Below are positions 1 through 9,047 of a stretch of 42,732 nucleotides of DNA, one piece after another (the stretch's first letter is position 1; the number at the start of each line of letters is the position of its first letter). The DNA is from Coriobacteriia bacterium. Its GTDB lineage: Bacteria; Actinomycetota; Coriobacteriia; Anaerosomatales; Kmv31. A model generated the notes under the pieces. It ran no database searches. It was not told the origin of the DNA and saw only the letters and a list, made by a program, of their open reading frames with translations. The translations under genes were made by a program, and so were the position numbers. The stretch spans positions 1-42,732 of the forward strand of contig JACUUM010000015.1 of assembly GCA_014859305.1 (NCBI GenBank). Reading direction: 5' to 3'.

Positions 1-337
1 GCTCCTCGGCGGCGGGCTCCTCGGGTGCGGCTTCCTCGGCCTTGGCCCGTGCCTTCTTCGACGGCCTCTTCTCGGCCGCGGGGGCGGCCTCCGGCTCCGG
101 GCGGCGCGAGATCTCGATCAGCTTCGCCACGGTCTCGCTGGGCGTGGCGCCCTTCGCGAGCCACGCATCCACCCTCTGAAGGTCGATCTCGATCGTCGAC
201 GGCTCGGTACGCGGGTTGTACCTGCCGAGGATCTCGATGAAGCGGCCGTCGCGCGGGGAGCGCGAATCGGCGGCCACGACGCGGTAGAACGGCGCGTTCT
301 TGGCGCCGGCGCGGGCCAGTCGGATCTTGACTGCCAA
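1..337 (-). CDS. rpsP: 30S ribosomal protein S16 (3' end outside window)
   Basis: S16 binds 16S rRNA early in assembly of the small ribosomal subunit. The protein starts [20 protein letters not shown] and continues with the family's [13 protein letters not shown]-type core, so the identity is clear. The start is TTG at 335-337, chosen because the S16 N terminus begins exactly there and a GGAGG-type site lies just upstream at 341-349. After the core of about 80 residues the frame continues into a Lys/Ala/Glu/Pro-rich tail (for example [15 protein letters not shown]) and is still open at base 1, so the C terminus is missing. Such tails are known on some actinobacterial S16 proteins. It follows ffh but has its own promoter at 402-430. 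Confidence 0.95.
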   Translation of the reverse strand, partial: MAVKIRLARAGAKNAPFYRVVAADSRSPRDGRFIEILGRYNPRTEPSTIEIDLQRVDAWLAKGATPSETVAKLIEISRRPEPEAAPAAEKRPSKKARAKAEEAAPEEPAAEE

Positions 338-379
338 GTCTCCACCTCCGTATGCGCGGTCGGGCTGTCGCCGCCGCTG

Positions 380-391
380 GTTTCGCGAAAC
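380..391. promoter_or_regulatory. 12-bp perfect palindrome in rpsP leader
   Basis: GTTTCGCGAAAC is a perfect inverted repeat. It starts about 4 bases after the transcription start predicted from the -10 box at 402-407. It could be an operator for a dimeric regulator or chance in GC-rich DNA. No regulator is identified. Confidence 0.3.
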
Positions 392-401
392 GCGACTGCC
401 T

Positions 402-430
402 ATGTTACGACAACGCCGGATGCACGGCAA
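402..430 (-). promoter_or_regulatory. Predicted sigma-70-type promoter of rpsP
   Basis: On the minus strand, TTGCCG (425-430) and TAACAT (402-407) are separated by exactly 17 bases. The predicted start is near 395, giving a leader of about 58 bases before the TTG start codon of rpsP. This suggests S16 can be expressed independently of ffh. Confidence 0.6.
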
Positions 431-465
431 AGACGCCCGGTGGCGTGTGCAGCGCCGTCGCGGAA

Positions 466-490
466 CGCACGAGGGCTCCGGCTTCGTGCG
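466..490 (-). terminator. Weak hairpin after ffh
   Basis: CGCACGA (466-472) and TCGTGCG (484-490) form a 7-bp stem with an 11-base loop, starting 4 bases after the ffh stop codon. Only two U residues follow on the minus strand, so intrinsic termination would be inefficient. It may act as a 3' stabiliser. Confidence 0.3.
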
Positions 491-493
491 ACG

Positions 494-1885
494 TCACACC
501 CCCGGGAACCCGCCGGGCGGGAAACCGCCACCCGGGAAGGGTCCCGGCATGCCGAACCGCCCCTTCTTGCCCTTGCCCTTCCGCTTGCCCTTCCCCCCGC
601 CCTGCATCGCCACGAGCTGCTTCATCATCTTCCGTGCCTGCGAGAACTGCTTGAGCAGCTGGTTGACGTCGAAGACCGTGACGCCGGAGCCGCGAGCGAT
701 GCGCTCGCGGCGGGAGCCGTTGATGACCTCGGGCTTCGCGCGCTCGGCGGGGGTCATCGACTGGATGATCGCGGCCGTCCGGTCCAGCGCCCGCTCGTCG
801 ACCTGGGCGTCCGGGAGCTTGGCCCCGCCCGGCAGCATGCCGAGGATCTCCCGCATGGAGCCCATCTTGCGGACCTGGCGCAGCTGGTCGTGGAAGTCCT
901 CGAGCGTGAAGGAGCCCGCACGGAGGCGCGCCTCCGTGTCGGCGGCCGCGTGCTCGTCGATGCTCTCCTGCGCGCGCTCGATGAGGGAGACGACGTCCCC
1001 CATCCCGAGGATGCGTTTCGCCATCCTGTCGGGATGGAAGACCTCGAGCGCGTCGAGCCGCTCGCCGACGCTGGCGAACTTGACCGGCTTACCGGTGACC
1101 GCCTTCACCGACAGGGCGGCGCCGCCGCGGGCGTCGCCGTCGAGCTTGCTCATCACGACCCCGTCGAGGTCCACCCGCTGCGCGAAGGACTGTGCCGCAT
1201 TCACCGCGTCCTGTCCGGTCATCGCGTCCACGACCATGAGGACCTGGTCCGGCCGTAGCGCGTCGCGGATGGCGGCCGCCTCGGCCATCATGTCCTCGTC
1301 GACGTGCAACCGCCCCGCGGTGTCCACGACCGCGACGTCGCGGGCCGACGAGGCCGCTGCGCGGACCCCCTCCCGCGCGATCCTCACCGGATCGTCGCCC
1401 TCTCCGCGGTAGACGGGGACTCCGATCTCGGCTCCGAGGGTCTCGAGCTGCTCGATCGCCGCCGGCCTGTAGACATCACAGGCGACGAGCATGGGCCGCT
1501 TGCCCTCGCCGGCCAGGTGCCTGGCGAGTTTGGCGGCCATCGTCGTCTTGCCCGAGCCCTGCAGTCCGACCAGCATGACCACGCTGGGCTGGCGGCCGGA
1601 AAGCACGAGCCGTGACTCCGTGCCGCCCATCAGCGCGGTGAGCTCCTCCAGGACTATGCGTACGACGGTCTGCCCCGGACTGAGGCTCTTGGAGACCTCG
1701 GCGCCCACCGCGCGCTCCCGCACGCGGGCGACGAACTCCTTCACGACTTTGAAGTTGACGTCGGCCTCGAGCAGTGCGAGTCGCACCTCGCGCATCGCCG
1801 CGTCGACGTCGGCCTCGCTCAGGCGCCCCTTGCCCGTCAGCTTCGAGAAGACGGTCTGCAGCCGGTCGGTCAGGTTCTGGAACAT
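494..1885 (-). CDS. ffh: Signal recognition particle protein Ffh (SRP54)
   Basis: Ffh is the SRP GTPase that binds 4.5S RNA and hydrophobic signal sequences and delivers ribosomes to FtsY at the membrane. The 463-residue product has the N-terminal helical bundle, the G domain (P-loop GLQGSGKTT near residue 107, DTAGR, SKLDGDARGG), and a C-terminal M domain whose QFSQARKMMKQL segment is the RNA/signal-binding region. After the M domain there is a low-complexity tail of GK repeats and then Gly/Phe/Pro repeats, longer and more basic than usual. The ATG start is preceded by GAGGGAG. It is separated from lepB by 114 bases containing a promoter, so it is probably its own transcription unit ahead of rpsP. 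Confidence 0.97.
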   Translation of the reverse strand: MFQNLTDRLQTVFSKLTGKGRLSEADVDAAMREVRLALLEADVNFKVVKEFVARVRERAVGAEVSKSLSPGQTVVRIVLEELTALMGGTESRLVLSGRQPSVVMLVGLQGSGKTTMAAKLARHLAGEGKRPMLVACDVYRPAAIEQLETLGAEIGVPVYRGEGDDPVRIAREGVRAAASSARDVAVVDTAGRLHVDEDMMAEAAAIRDALRPDQVLMVVDAMTGQDAVNAAQSFAQRVDLDGVVMSKLDGDARGGAALSVKAVTGKPVKFASVGERLDALEVFHPDRMAKRILGMGDVVSLIERAQESIDEHAAADTEARLRAGSFTLEDFHDQLRQVRKMGSMREILGMLPGGAKLPDAQVDERALDRTAAIIQSMTPAERAKPEVINGSRRERIARGSGVTVFDVNQLLKQFSQARKMMKQLVAMQGGGKGKRKGKGKKGRFGMPGPFPGGGFPPGGFPGV

Positions 1886-1947
1886 CGACTCCCTCGTGTC
1901 GTGTCGGGTCCCGGCGGCACCGCAGCGCTCCGGGAGCGCGGTCCTTC

Positions 1948-1977
1948 AGGCTATGCCCGGACCGGCGAGGCCGTCAA
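1948..1977 (-). promoter_or_regulatory. Predicted promoter of ffh
   Basis: TTGACG (1972-1977) and TAGCCT (1948-1953) on the minus strand are separated by 18 bases. The -35 box matches the consensus at five of six positions. The leader then contains a tight hairpin (GCGCTC/GAGCGC, 1925-1939, 3-base loop) without a U tract, which may stabilise the 5' end. Confidence 0.55.
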
Positions 1978-1999
1978 CGCGCCGTCGTAGTCGCGGGCG

Positions 2000-2545
2000 T
2001 CACCGGACGAGGCGCACTCGGTGCGGCGGCCAGAAGACGGCGATGACACGGCTCCGGATCGACGCGCGCGGCACCGGGCCGAACCGGCGGCTGTCCAGTG
2101 CGAGAGGACGGTTGTCCCCCGCCACGAAGACGTGCTCCCCGTCCAGGGTGAGGGGTCCGAAGACGGGCTCCCGCTCGCCGGAGTCGACCCCGTGCGTGGG
2201 GTCGCGCTCGCCGTTGACCCAGACCGCGTCCCCTTCCGCGTAGACGGTGTCGCCGGGGATCGCGACGACGCGCTTCACGAGCTGTACGCTCCGGTCGTCA
2301 GGGTCCCTGACGTCGAAGACGACCACGTCGCCCCTGCTCGGGGCCGAGTAGTCGCGGGTGCCGAGGAAGCGCTCCTGGGCGTGCAGCGCCGGCTCCATGG
2401 AGGAGCCTTCCACGGCGCCAGGCCGGAACACGACGAAGAACAGCAGGACCGTGGCGACGAAGAGCCCGAGGAGCGGGAAGAGCAGCCAAGCCTTGCGGCT
2501 GCCCTCGGGCTCCGGGCCGAGACGGAACGAGCGGTAGCGGGTCAC
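2000..2545 (-). CDS. lepB: Signal peptidase I
   Basis: Membrane serine protease that removes signal peptides from exported pre-proteins on the outer face of the membrane. The 181-residue protein has one transmembrane segment (about residues 19-41). The catalytic serine lies in the SSMEP motif (Ser49) and the general-base lysine in KRVVAIPGD (Lys91); the family GDNR box follows as VAGDNR. It is compact, as in Gram-positive type enzymes. Its start overlaps the ftsY stop by 4 bases (ATGA), so it is translationally coupled to ftsY, placing signal-peptide processing with SRP targeting. Confidence 0.95.
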   Translation of the reverse strand: MTRYRSFRLGPEPEGSRKAWLLFPLLGLFVATVLLFFVVFRPGAVEGSSMEPALHAQERFLGTRDYSAPSRGDVVVFDVRDPDDRSVQLVKRVVAIPGDTVYAEGDAVWVNGERDPTHGVDSGEREPVFGPLTLDGEHVFVAGDNRPLALDSRRFGPVPRASIRSRVIAVFWPPHRVRLVR

Positions 2546-3462
2546 GCCGGCGGCGCGGTCAGGGCGGCGGCGAACTCCACCGCGGAGAACGGCCGGAGGT
2601 CGTCCGGGCCCTCCCCTACGCCGACGCGCAGGATCGGGAGCGCGAGATCGCGCGCGATCGCCACGGCGATGCCCCCCTTGGCGGTCCCGTCCAGCTTGGT
2701 GAGCGCGATGCCGTCGACCCCGAGCGCCTCGTGGAAGCGGCGCGCCTGGGCGAGACCGTTCTGCCCGGTCGTGGCATCCATCACGAGCAGCGTCCTCACG
2801 GGCAGGTCGCTCCTGGAGGCCGCGACCCGCTGGACCTTCTGGAGCTCGGCCATGAGGTCGGCGGAGGTGTGCAGCCTGCCCGCGGTGTCGACCAGTGTCA
2901 GGTCCGGGCGCTCGGCGTTGGCGCGCGACACGGTGTCGAACGCGACAGCCGCGGGGTCGGCTCCGCGCCCGGCACGCACGACCGGCACCCCGGCGCGGTC
3001 CGCCCAGACGTCGAGCTGTTCGATCGCGGCTGCCCTGAAGGTGTCGGCCGAGCCGACCAGGACGCTTCTGCCCTCGCCCGCGGCCTGGTGGGCGAGCTTG
3101 CCCACGGTCGTCGTCTTGCCGGTGCCGTTCACGCCGACGACGAGCACCACCACGGGCTCGCCGGCGGAGAGGAAGTCCTGGCCCGGCACGTCCAGCTCGC
3201 CTGCGATCTCGCCGGCGAGGTGGGTGATGACCGACTCCGCGTCGGGCAGCGCGTGACGCGCGGCCTGGTCCCGCAGCTCGTCGACCATCTCGCCGACGGC
3301 GCTCACTCCCATGTCGGCGCCGATGAGGACGTCCTCGAGGTCGCTCCAGAACTCCTCGTCGAGGTCGGGGCCGCGTCGCAGGAGCACGTTGAACTGACCG
3401 GAGAGCTGGTCGCGGGTGCGCGTCAGCCCCTCGGCAACGCGCCTAAACCACGGCCGGTTCAT
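2542..3462 (-). CDS. ftsY: SRP receptor GTPase FtsY
   Basis: FtsY docks the Ffh-ribosome complex at the membrane and the two GTPases activate each other. The 306-residue product is essentially the NG domain: the N helical bundle (residues 1-95), then the P-loop GVNGTGKTT, DTAGR and TKLDGTAKGG motifs. The long acidic A domain of proteobacterial FtsY is absent, as in other short FtsY proteins, so membrane contact would rely on the short basic N terminus. The ATG start overlaps the end of smc by 20 bases, and lepB overlaps its own stop, so smc-ftsY-lepB is an operon. Confidence 0.96.
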   Translation of the reverse strand: MNRPWFRRVAEGLTRTRDQLSGQFNVLLRRGPDLDEEFWSDLEDVLIGADMGVSAVGEMVDELRDQAARHALPDAESVITHLAGEIAGELDVPGQDFLSAGEPVVVLVVGVNGTGKTTTVGKLAHQAAGEGRSVLVGSADTFRAAAIEQLDVWADRAGVPVVRAGRGADPAAVAFDTVSRANAERPDLTLVDTAGRLHTSADLMAELQKVQRVAASRSDLPVRTLLVMDATTGQNGLAQARRFHEALGVDGIALTKLDGTAKGGIAVAIARDLALPILRVGVGEGPDDLRPFSAVEFAAALTAPPA

Positions 3463-6400
3463 CCGTCGATTCCTCCACCGAACGAGTGCGGTCGAGTTTC
3501 TGGCTGACGACCTTGCTCACGCCGTCGGCTTGCATCGAGACACCGTAGAGCACGTCGGCCATCTCCATCGTCCGCCTCTGATGCGTGACGATGACGACCT
3601 GGGTCATCGAGCGCATCCCGTCCACGAACGCGATGAAGCGGCGCAGGTTCGTGTCGTCGAGCGCCGCCTCGACCTCGTCCAGGATGTAGAAAGGGCAGGG
3701 GCGGGTCCGGTAGACGGCGAACAGCAGCGCCAGCGCGGTGAGCGACTTCTCGCCGCCGGAGAGCAGCGACATCTTGGCGAGCTTCTTACCCACCGGCTGC
3801 GCGACGACCTCGACGCCGGTGGTCTCGGGGTCGTCGGGTTCGGTGAGGTGAAGGGAGGCGCGCCCGCCGGGGAAGAGCGCTGCGAAGACCTCCTGGAAGT
3901 TGCGGTCGACCTCCTCGAAGGTCGCCAGGAAGAGGTCTCGGACCTTCCGGTCGATGGCGCCGACGACGCGCTGGAGCGCCTGGCGGCTCGCGACCAGGTC
4001 CTCGACCTGCGAGGCGATGAACTCCCGCCGCCCCTTGAGGGTCTCGTACTCCTCCACCGCCACGGCGTTCACCGGCCCGAGGTTGGCGATGCGCTTCCGC
4101 AGCCGGTGTGCGGCATCCAGCGTCAGCGCCCTGTCCTCGAGCGGCTCGGCGGCCAGCGCCCGCTCCAGCGGAACGCCGAGGCCGTCCACGATCCGGCCGA
4201 CCGCCGCCGTCACCTGCACCTCGAGCTGGCCCTTCTCCACCTGTACGCGGTTCATCGCGCCCGAGGCCTCGTCGATCTCGGCCTGGACCGCCTTCACCGC
4301 CTCCTGGGCCGAATGGATCGTCTCGCGCAGCGACTCGGAGTCGGCCTGCTCGAAGCGGGCCCGGTCGCGCAGCTTCAGCGCCCAGTGCTCCGCCCGCTGC
4401 AGCAGCGCGGCGTAGAGGTCGTGCACGGGCTGGATGCGCTCCCGCAGCAGTTCGAGCCCCTCCTCCGTACGGCGGGACTGCCCTGCGGTGGCGGCGAGCT
4501 CCGCGAGCTCGGCCGTTATCGTCGCCACCTGGCGCTTCAGGTGCACCTCGCGCTCCGAGACCGTGGCGATGTCGACCTGGCAGCTCGAGAGCTTCGTCGC
4601 GATGGCCGCCTCCTCCCTGAAGCGGCCGTCGCGCTCGTCGCGCCGTCGGACGGACTGCTCCTCCAGCTCCTCGATGCGAGCCTCCGCCGAGGCGATCCTC
4701 TCGGCGAGGGCGGCCTTGCCCGGCGCCTCCTTCGCTGAGCGCGAGCGCAGGGCGGCGAGCCGGTCCGCCACCGACCGGGCTTCTGCGTCGAGGCCGGTGA
4801 GGGCCTGCTCGACGCGGCCGACGTCGTCACGGAGCGAGTCGCGCTCGCCCGTCAGGGCCGCGAGACGCTGGCCGAGCTCGAGGGCGTCCTGCTGCGCCGC
4901 GTCGAGCGCCTCCTCGGCGGCGGCGGCCACGGCCTCGGCCTCGCCCACGGCCGCCTCGACGGCGGCCGACTCGTCCCTGAGCTCGTTGATGCGCCGCTTA
5001 CGCGTGAGCACCCCGGTGCTGCTGTCGCCGGCGGGCGCGAGGGCGACCTTCCCCGACGGGAAGACCAGTGCGCCGTCGGCGGAGGCGTACCGCGGTCCGG
5101 GCCGCTCCTGCGCGGCCGAGAGGGAGTCGGCCAGGGTGGGCAGGACGAAGACGTCGCCGAGGAGCGCCTCCACGGCGGGACGCATCCGGGCATCGCAGGA
5201 GACCGCGGCGGCGAGGGGCTCGCCGGCGCCTTCGGGACACAGGGGCACGAGACCGGCCAGCGGCAGTATCGAGACGTCGCCGGCGTCGTTCGCCCTGAGC
5301 ATCCCGGCCAGCTCGGCCGCCGAGGACCGGTCCTCCACCACGAGGCAGAACAGGTCGGGGCCGAGCGCCTGCTCGACGAGCCGCTCGTGCGGCTCCTCCG
5401 CGCTGATGAGCTCGGCCAGCGGCCCGAGGAAGCCGGGTATCTCGCGCTGCTTCGACAGCGCCCAGGCCATGGCGGGAGAAGCGGTGGCGAAGGCGCGGTC
5501 GACCTCCTCGAGGGCACGCACCTCGGCACGCACCTCGGCCAGCCGCTCGCGGCGCTCCTCGAGGTCGCGGCGGCGCGCTTCGAGCACGCGCACCCGCCTG
5601 TCCACGTCCGAGGCCGCCAGAGCCGATTCCTTGCGGGTTCGCGCCAGCGCCGCCTCGGTCTGCTCGAGCTTGCCGCGACGGCCCGACAGCGCCGCCGCGG
5701 TCGAGGACCTCTGCGAGCGCACCGCCTCGCCGCGCTCGACGAGCAGCCGGTCCTCGAGGCCGTATGCGGACAGGGCCTGCTCCAGCTTCGCGAGATCGGC
5801 TCGTGCGTCGTCGACCTCCTTGCGCGTGCGGCGCAGCTCGCCGTTGACCGCGTTGAGGGCCTCCTCAGCCGCGAGCCGCTCCTTCTTGACGGCCTCGGCC
5901 TCGCGCCGCACCTCGGACAGCGCCGTGTACAGCGCCTTGAGCCGCGCGTCGGCCGCGGACCGCTCCTCGGTGAGGCGTTCGAGCTCCGAGGACCGGGCGG
6001 TCGAGCGCGACTGGGAATGGTGGAGCTTCTGGCGCAGTTCGGAGAGGCGCTCGACGAGGTGCTTGCCCTTCTCCTCGAGCAGCAGCAGTCCGGAGTTCAG
6101 GCGCTCCAGGACCGACTGCAGGCGCCGCCGCTGCTCGGAGAGGTCGCCGACGAACAGCCCCTTCTCCTCCAGCAGCGACTGGAACTTCTCGAGTTCGCGC
6201 TCCTTCTCGATGAGCCGGTAGCGGGCGAGCTCGACGGCCGCGTCCGCCTCCCTCTCGCGCTTCAGGACCCCGTCCCAGCGCGCCTGCAGCGCGCGCAGCT
6301 CGTCGACGGCGAGGGCGACCTCGAGCTCGCCGAGCTCCTCGGCGAGCTCGGCGTGCTCGGTCGCGCGCGACGCCTGGCGCTCGAGCGGCCGCAACTGCCG

Positions 6401-6997
6401 CTCTATCTCCACCAGGACGTCCTTGGCCCGCATCACGTGCGCATCCGTCGCGGAGAGCTTGCGGAGCGCGCGTTCCTTGCGCTTCTTGTGCTTCAGCACG
6501 CCGGCGGCTTCTTCGATGAGTGTCCGGCGGTCCTCGGGCCGCGAGTTGAGCACCTCCTCCAGGCGTCCCTGGCTGATGATCGAGTGGGTGTCGCGGCCGA
6601 GGCCGGAATCGTGCAGGAGGTCGTGGATGTCCATGAGGCGGGACGGCGTGCCGTTGAGCAGGTACTCGCTCTCGCCGTTGCGGAACATGCGCCGGGTGAT
6701 CGTGACCTCGGCGAACTCCAGTGGGAGAGCGTGGTCCGCGTTGTCCAGCACGAGGTCGACCTCGGCCACGCCCACCGCCTGCCTGGCCGAGGAGCCGGCG
6801 AAGATCACGTCCTCCATCGAGGTGCCGCGCAGCGACTTGGCGGACTGTTCGCCCAGCACCCACAGGACCGCGTCGGAGATGTTCGACTTGCCCGAACCGT
6901 TCGGACCGACGACGACCGTCACGCCGGGCTCCAGGGCGAGCTTGCTGCGGTCCGCGAAGGACTTGAACCCCTTGAGTGTGAGGGACTTCAGGTGCAC
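3443..6997 (-). CDS. smc: Chromosome segregation SMC ATPase
   Basis: SMC dimerises and, with ScpA/ScpB, extrudes DNA loops to organise and segregate the chromosome. The 1184-residue product has the N-terminal ATPase half with Walker A (GPNGSGKSN), two long coiled coils, a hinge near residues 500-650, and the C-terminal half with the ABC signature LLSGGEKSL, Walker B (FYILDEVEAALDD) and the D-loop. I chose the GTG at 6995-6997 because SMC proteins begin with a strand like HLKSLTLKGFKSFAD and a GAGAGG site sits 5-6 bases upstream. An in-frame GTG at 7037-7039 would add 14 atypical residues with a poor ribosome site. It follows rnc and is coupled to ftsY. Confidence 0.97.
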   Translation of the reverse strand: MHLKSLTLKGFKSFADRSKLALEPGVTVVVGPNGSGKSNISDAVLWVLGEQSAKSLRGTSMEDVIFAGSSARQAVGVAEVDLVLDNADHALPLEFAEVTITRRMFRNGESEYLLNGTPSRLMDIHDLLHDSGLGRDTHSIISQGRLEEVLNSRPEDRRTLIEEAAGVLKHKKRKERALRKLSATDAHVMRAKDVLVEIERQLRPLERQASRATEHAELAEELGELEVALAVDELRALQARWDGVLKREREADAAVELARYRLIEKERELEKFQSLLEEKGLFVGDLSEQRRRLQSVLERLNSGLLLLEEKGKHLVERLSELRQKLHHSQSRSTARSSELERLTEERSAADARLKALYTALSEVRREAEAVKKERLAAEEALNAVNGELRRTRKEVDDARADLAKLEQALSAYGLEDRLLVERGEAVRSQRSSTAAALSGRRGKLEQTEAALARTRKESALAASDVDRRVRVLEARRRDLEERRERLAEVRAEVRALEEVDRAFATASPAMAWALSKQREIPGFLGPLAELISAEEPHERLVEQALGPDLFCLVVEDRSSAAELAGMLRANDAGDVSILPLAGLVPLCPEGAGEPLAAAVSCDARMRPAVEALLGDVFVLPTLADSLSAAQERPGPRYASADGALVFPSGKVALAPAGDSSTGVLTRKRRINELRDESAAVEAAVGEAEAVAAAAEEALDAAQQDALELGQRLAALTGERDSLRDDVGRVEQALTGLDAEARSVADRLAALRSRSAKEAPGKAALAERIASAEARIEELEEQSVRRRDERDGRFREEAAIATKLSSCQVDIATVSEREVHLKRQVATITAELAELAATAGQSRRTEEGLELLRERIQPVHDLYAALLQRAEHWALKLRDRARFEQADSESLRETIHSAQEAVKAVQAEIDEASGAMNRVQVEKGQLEVQVTAAVGRIVDGLGVPLERALAAEPLEDRALTLDAAHRLRKRIANLGPVNAVAVEEYETLKGRREFIASQVEDLVASRQALQRVVGAIDRKVRDLFLATFEEVDRNFQEVFAALFPGGRASLHLTEPDDPETTGVEVVAQPVGKKLAKMSLLSGGEKSLTALALLFAVYRTRPCPFYILDEVEAALDDTNLRRFIAFVDGMRSMTQVVIVTHQRRTMEMADVLYGVSMQADGVSKVVSQKLDRTRSVEESTDEPAVV

Positions 6998-7087
6998 GCG
7001 GACCTCTCCCGGGGACGATGCCGTCTGCGGGTCTCGCACGGCGTGCCTGCGGGCGAGCGGCCTCCGCGCGAGGAGGATTCTACCACC

Positions 7088-7819
7088 TCACCCGCGCTCA
7101 CGCAGGCGCTCCAGAGCGGCCGCCGCGGCGTTCATCTCGGCTTCCTTCTTCGAGCGCCCACCGCCCTCCCCGAGCGCCTCGCCGTCGAGCAGCACCCGCA
7201 CGGTGAACCATCGTTCGTGCGGCGGGCCCTCTTCGGCGAGGGTCTCGTAGACGGGAGCGCGACGCGTGGCCTGCGCGAGCTCCTGCAGCGCGGATTTGGG
7301 GTGCTCGACGCCGGCTCCCTCGGGTCCCGCTTCCACGCGCGAGGACAGCGCGGGCAGCACGAACGCCTTCACGGCGGCCAGCCCTGCATCCAGGTACAGC
7401 GCCGCGATGACCGCCTCGAAGCAGTCCGCCAGGGCCGAGGTCATCCCGCGGCCCTCCGTGCGCATCTCCGAGACGCCGAGCACGACGAGCTCCCCCAGGT
7501 CCGTCTCGCGCATGACCTGCGAGAGCGTGGGGCCGCTGACCAGCGTCACCTTCAGCTTCGTGAGGTCGCCCTCCGGCGCGTCGGGGAAGCGACGGAACAG
7601 CTCCTCGACCACCACGAGGTCCAGCACCGAGTCGCCGAGGAACTCGAGACGCTGGAAGGCCATCGCTTCGACGGGGTCCGAGACGTGCGACGGATGAGTG
7701 AGCGCGGTGGCCAGCAGCGCCGGGTCGGCGAAGACGTGACCGATGACGGCCTCCGCCTGCCGGATCGCGACCTCCTCGGCCGGTCGGACGCTACGTTCGC
7801 GGGCAGGCACGCGGCTCAC
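7088..7819 (-). CDS. rnc: Ribonuclease III
   Basis: Endonuclease that cleaves double-stranded RNA, including the rRNA precursor. The 243-residue protein has the signature RLEFLGDSVLDL (about residues 57-68) with the acidic metal ligands, the second acidic helix ALADCFEAVIAALYLD, and a C-terminal double-stranded-RNA-binding domain with the lysines of GRSKKEAEMNAAAAAL. The start is GTG, one base after the fabF stop, so it is read from the fab transcript. The rnc-smc-ftsY order is the usual actinobacterial and Firmicutes arrangement. Confidence 0.96.
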   Translation of the reverse strand: MSRVPARERSVRPAEEVAIRQAEAVIGHVFADPALLATALTHPSHVSDPVEAMAFQRLEFLGDSVLDLVVVEELFRRFPDAPEGDLTKLKVTLVSGPTLSQVMRETDLGELVVLGVSEMRTEGRGMTSALADCFEAVIAALYLDAGLAAVKAFVLPALSSRVEAGPEGAGVEHPKSALQELAQATRRAPVYETLAEEGPPHERWFTVRVLLDGEALGEGGGRSKKEAEMNAAAAALERLRERG

Positions 7820-7820
7820 C

Positions 7821-9047
7821 TCACATCCGGGAGAGGACGATCGTGGCGTTGTGCCCGCCGAAACCGAAGGAGTTGCTCATGACCGCCGAGACGCGCGTGC
7901 CGCGTGCCGTGTTGGCGACGTAGTCGAGGTCGCAGGCGGGGTCCGGGTCGGTGAGGTTGATGGTGGGGGGCAGGACGCCGCGCTCGATCGCCAGGACCGA
8001 AGCGACCGCCTCGATCGCCCCGGCGCCTCCGAGCAGGTGGCCCGTCATCGACTTGGTGGACGAGATGGGTGGCGCGTGGGTGCCGAAGACCGCCTTGATC
8101 GCGTTGGTCTCCCCGACGTCGCCCTGTTCCGTGGACGTTCCGTGGGCGTTGATGTAGCCGATGTCGCCGGGGGCCAGCCCGGCCTGTTCCAGGGCGCCGC
8201 GCATGGAGCGCACGGCACCGTCGCCGTCCGGCGCCGGTGCCGTGATGTGGTAGGCGTCCGCGGTCGCCGCATAGCCGAGGACCTCGGCCCGGAGCTTGGC
8301 GCCGCGTGCGCGCGCATGCTCGAGCTCCTCCAGTACGAGCACCCCGCCCCCCTCGCCCATCACGAAGCCGTCGCGGCCGGCGTCGAACGGACGAGAGGCG
8401 CCGGCCGGGTCCTCGTTCCGCGTGGAGAGAGCGCGCGCTGCGCAGAAGCCCGCGAGCCCGAGCGGCGTGATCCCTGAGTCGAACCCGCCGGCGATCACCA
8501 CGTCCGCGGCTCCTCGACGGATCGCCTCGGCAGCCTCGCCGAACGCGTGGTTGGACGTGGAGCAGGCCGAGACCGGGGCGTAGTTGACGCCCTTGGCGCC
8601 CCACCGTATCGAGATCTGCCCCGCGGCGAGGTCCACGATCATCATCGGGACGAGCATGGGGGTGACGCGGGAGGGACCCCGCTCGATGAGGACGCTGTGC
8701 TGCTCCTCCAGCGTCATGAGCCCGCCGATGCCGGACCCGACGATCACGCCGACCCGTTCCGGTTCGGCGAAGGGCGTATCCAGCCCGGCGTCGCGGATGG
8801 CTTCGTCTGCGGCGACCATGGCGAACTGCTGGAAACGTGACATGCGCCGCTGTTCCTTGCGGTCGACCACCTCGGAGGGGTCGAAGTCGTCGATGTACCC
8901 GCCGAAGCGCGTGGTGTACTCGGAGACGTCGAAGTGCGTGAGCGGGTGGATCCCGGAGTGCCCGGCGACCAGCGACGTCCACATGCTCTCGACGCCCACG
9001 CCGACGGGGCTGACGGCCCCCAGGCCCGTGACGGCCACGCGCCTCAC
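7821..9047 (-). CDS. fabF: 3-oxoacyl-ACP synthase II (KAS II)
   Basis: Condenses malonyl-ACP with acyl-ACP in fatty-acid elongation. The 408-residue protein has the thiolase fold with nucleophile Cys162 (VSACSTS) and the two KAS histidines in NAHGTSTEQGD and KSMTGHLLGG. The length is normal. GTG start, immediately after the stop of the upstream flavoprotein gene with no spacer, so coupling is likely. It is the last fab gene before rnc. Confidence 0.97.
   Translation of the reverse strand: MRRVAVTGLGAVSPVGVGVESMWTSLVAGHSGIHPLTHFDVSEYTTRFGGYIDDFDPSEVVDRKEQRRMSRFQQFAMVAADEAIRDAGLDTPFAEPERVGVIVGSGIGGLMTLEEQHSVLIERGPSRVTPMLVPMMIVDLAAGQISIRWGAKGVNYAPVSACSTSNHAFGEAAEAIRRGAADVVIAGGFDSGITPLGLAGFCAARALSTRNEDPAGASRPFDAGRDGFVMGEGGGVLVLEELEHARARGAKLRAEVLGYAATADAYHITAPAPDGDGAVRSMRGALEQAGLAPGDIGYINAHGTSTEQGDVGETNAIKAVFGTHAPPISSTKSMTGHLLGGAGAIEAVASVLAIERGVLPPTINLTDPDPACDLDYVANTARGTRVSAVMSNSFGFGGHNATIVLSRM

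Noticed and set aside
300-1412. Long open frames on the plus strand opposite ffh, smc, fab and other genes
   Set aside because: High GC at third positions opens antisense frames. Their products are low-complexity Arg/Ala/Pro/Ser-rich and match no family, while the minus-strand products carry full catalytic motifs.
7077-7082. TAGAAT as a promoter for smc
   Set aside because: No acceptable -35 box lies at 16-18 bases and the gene is otherwise well placed for read-through from rnc.
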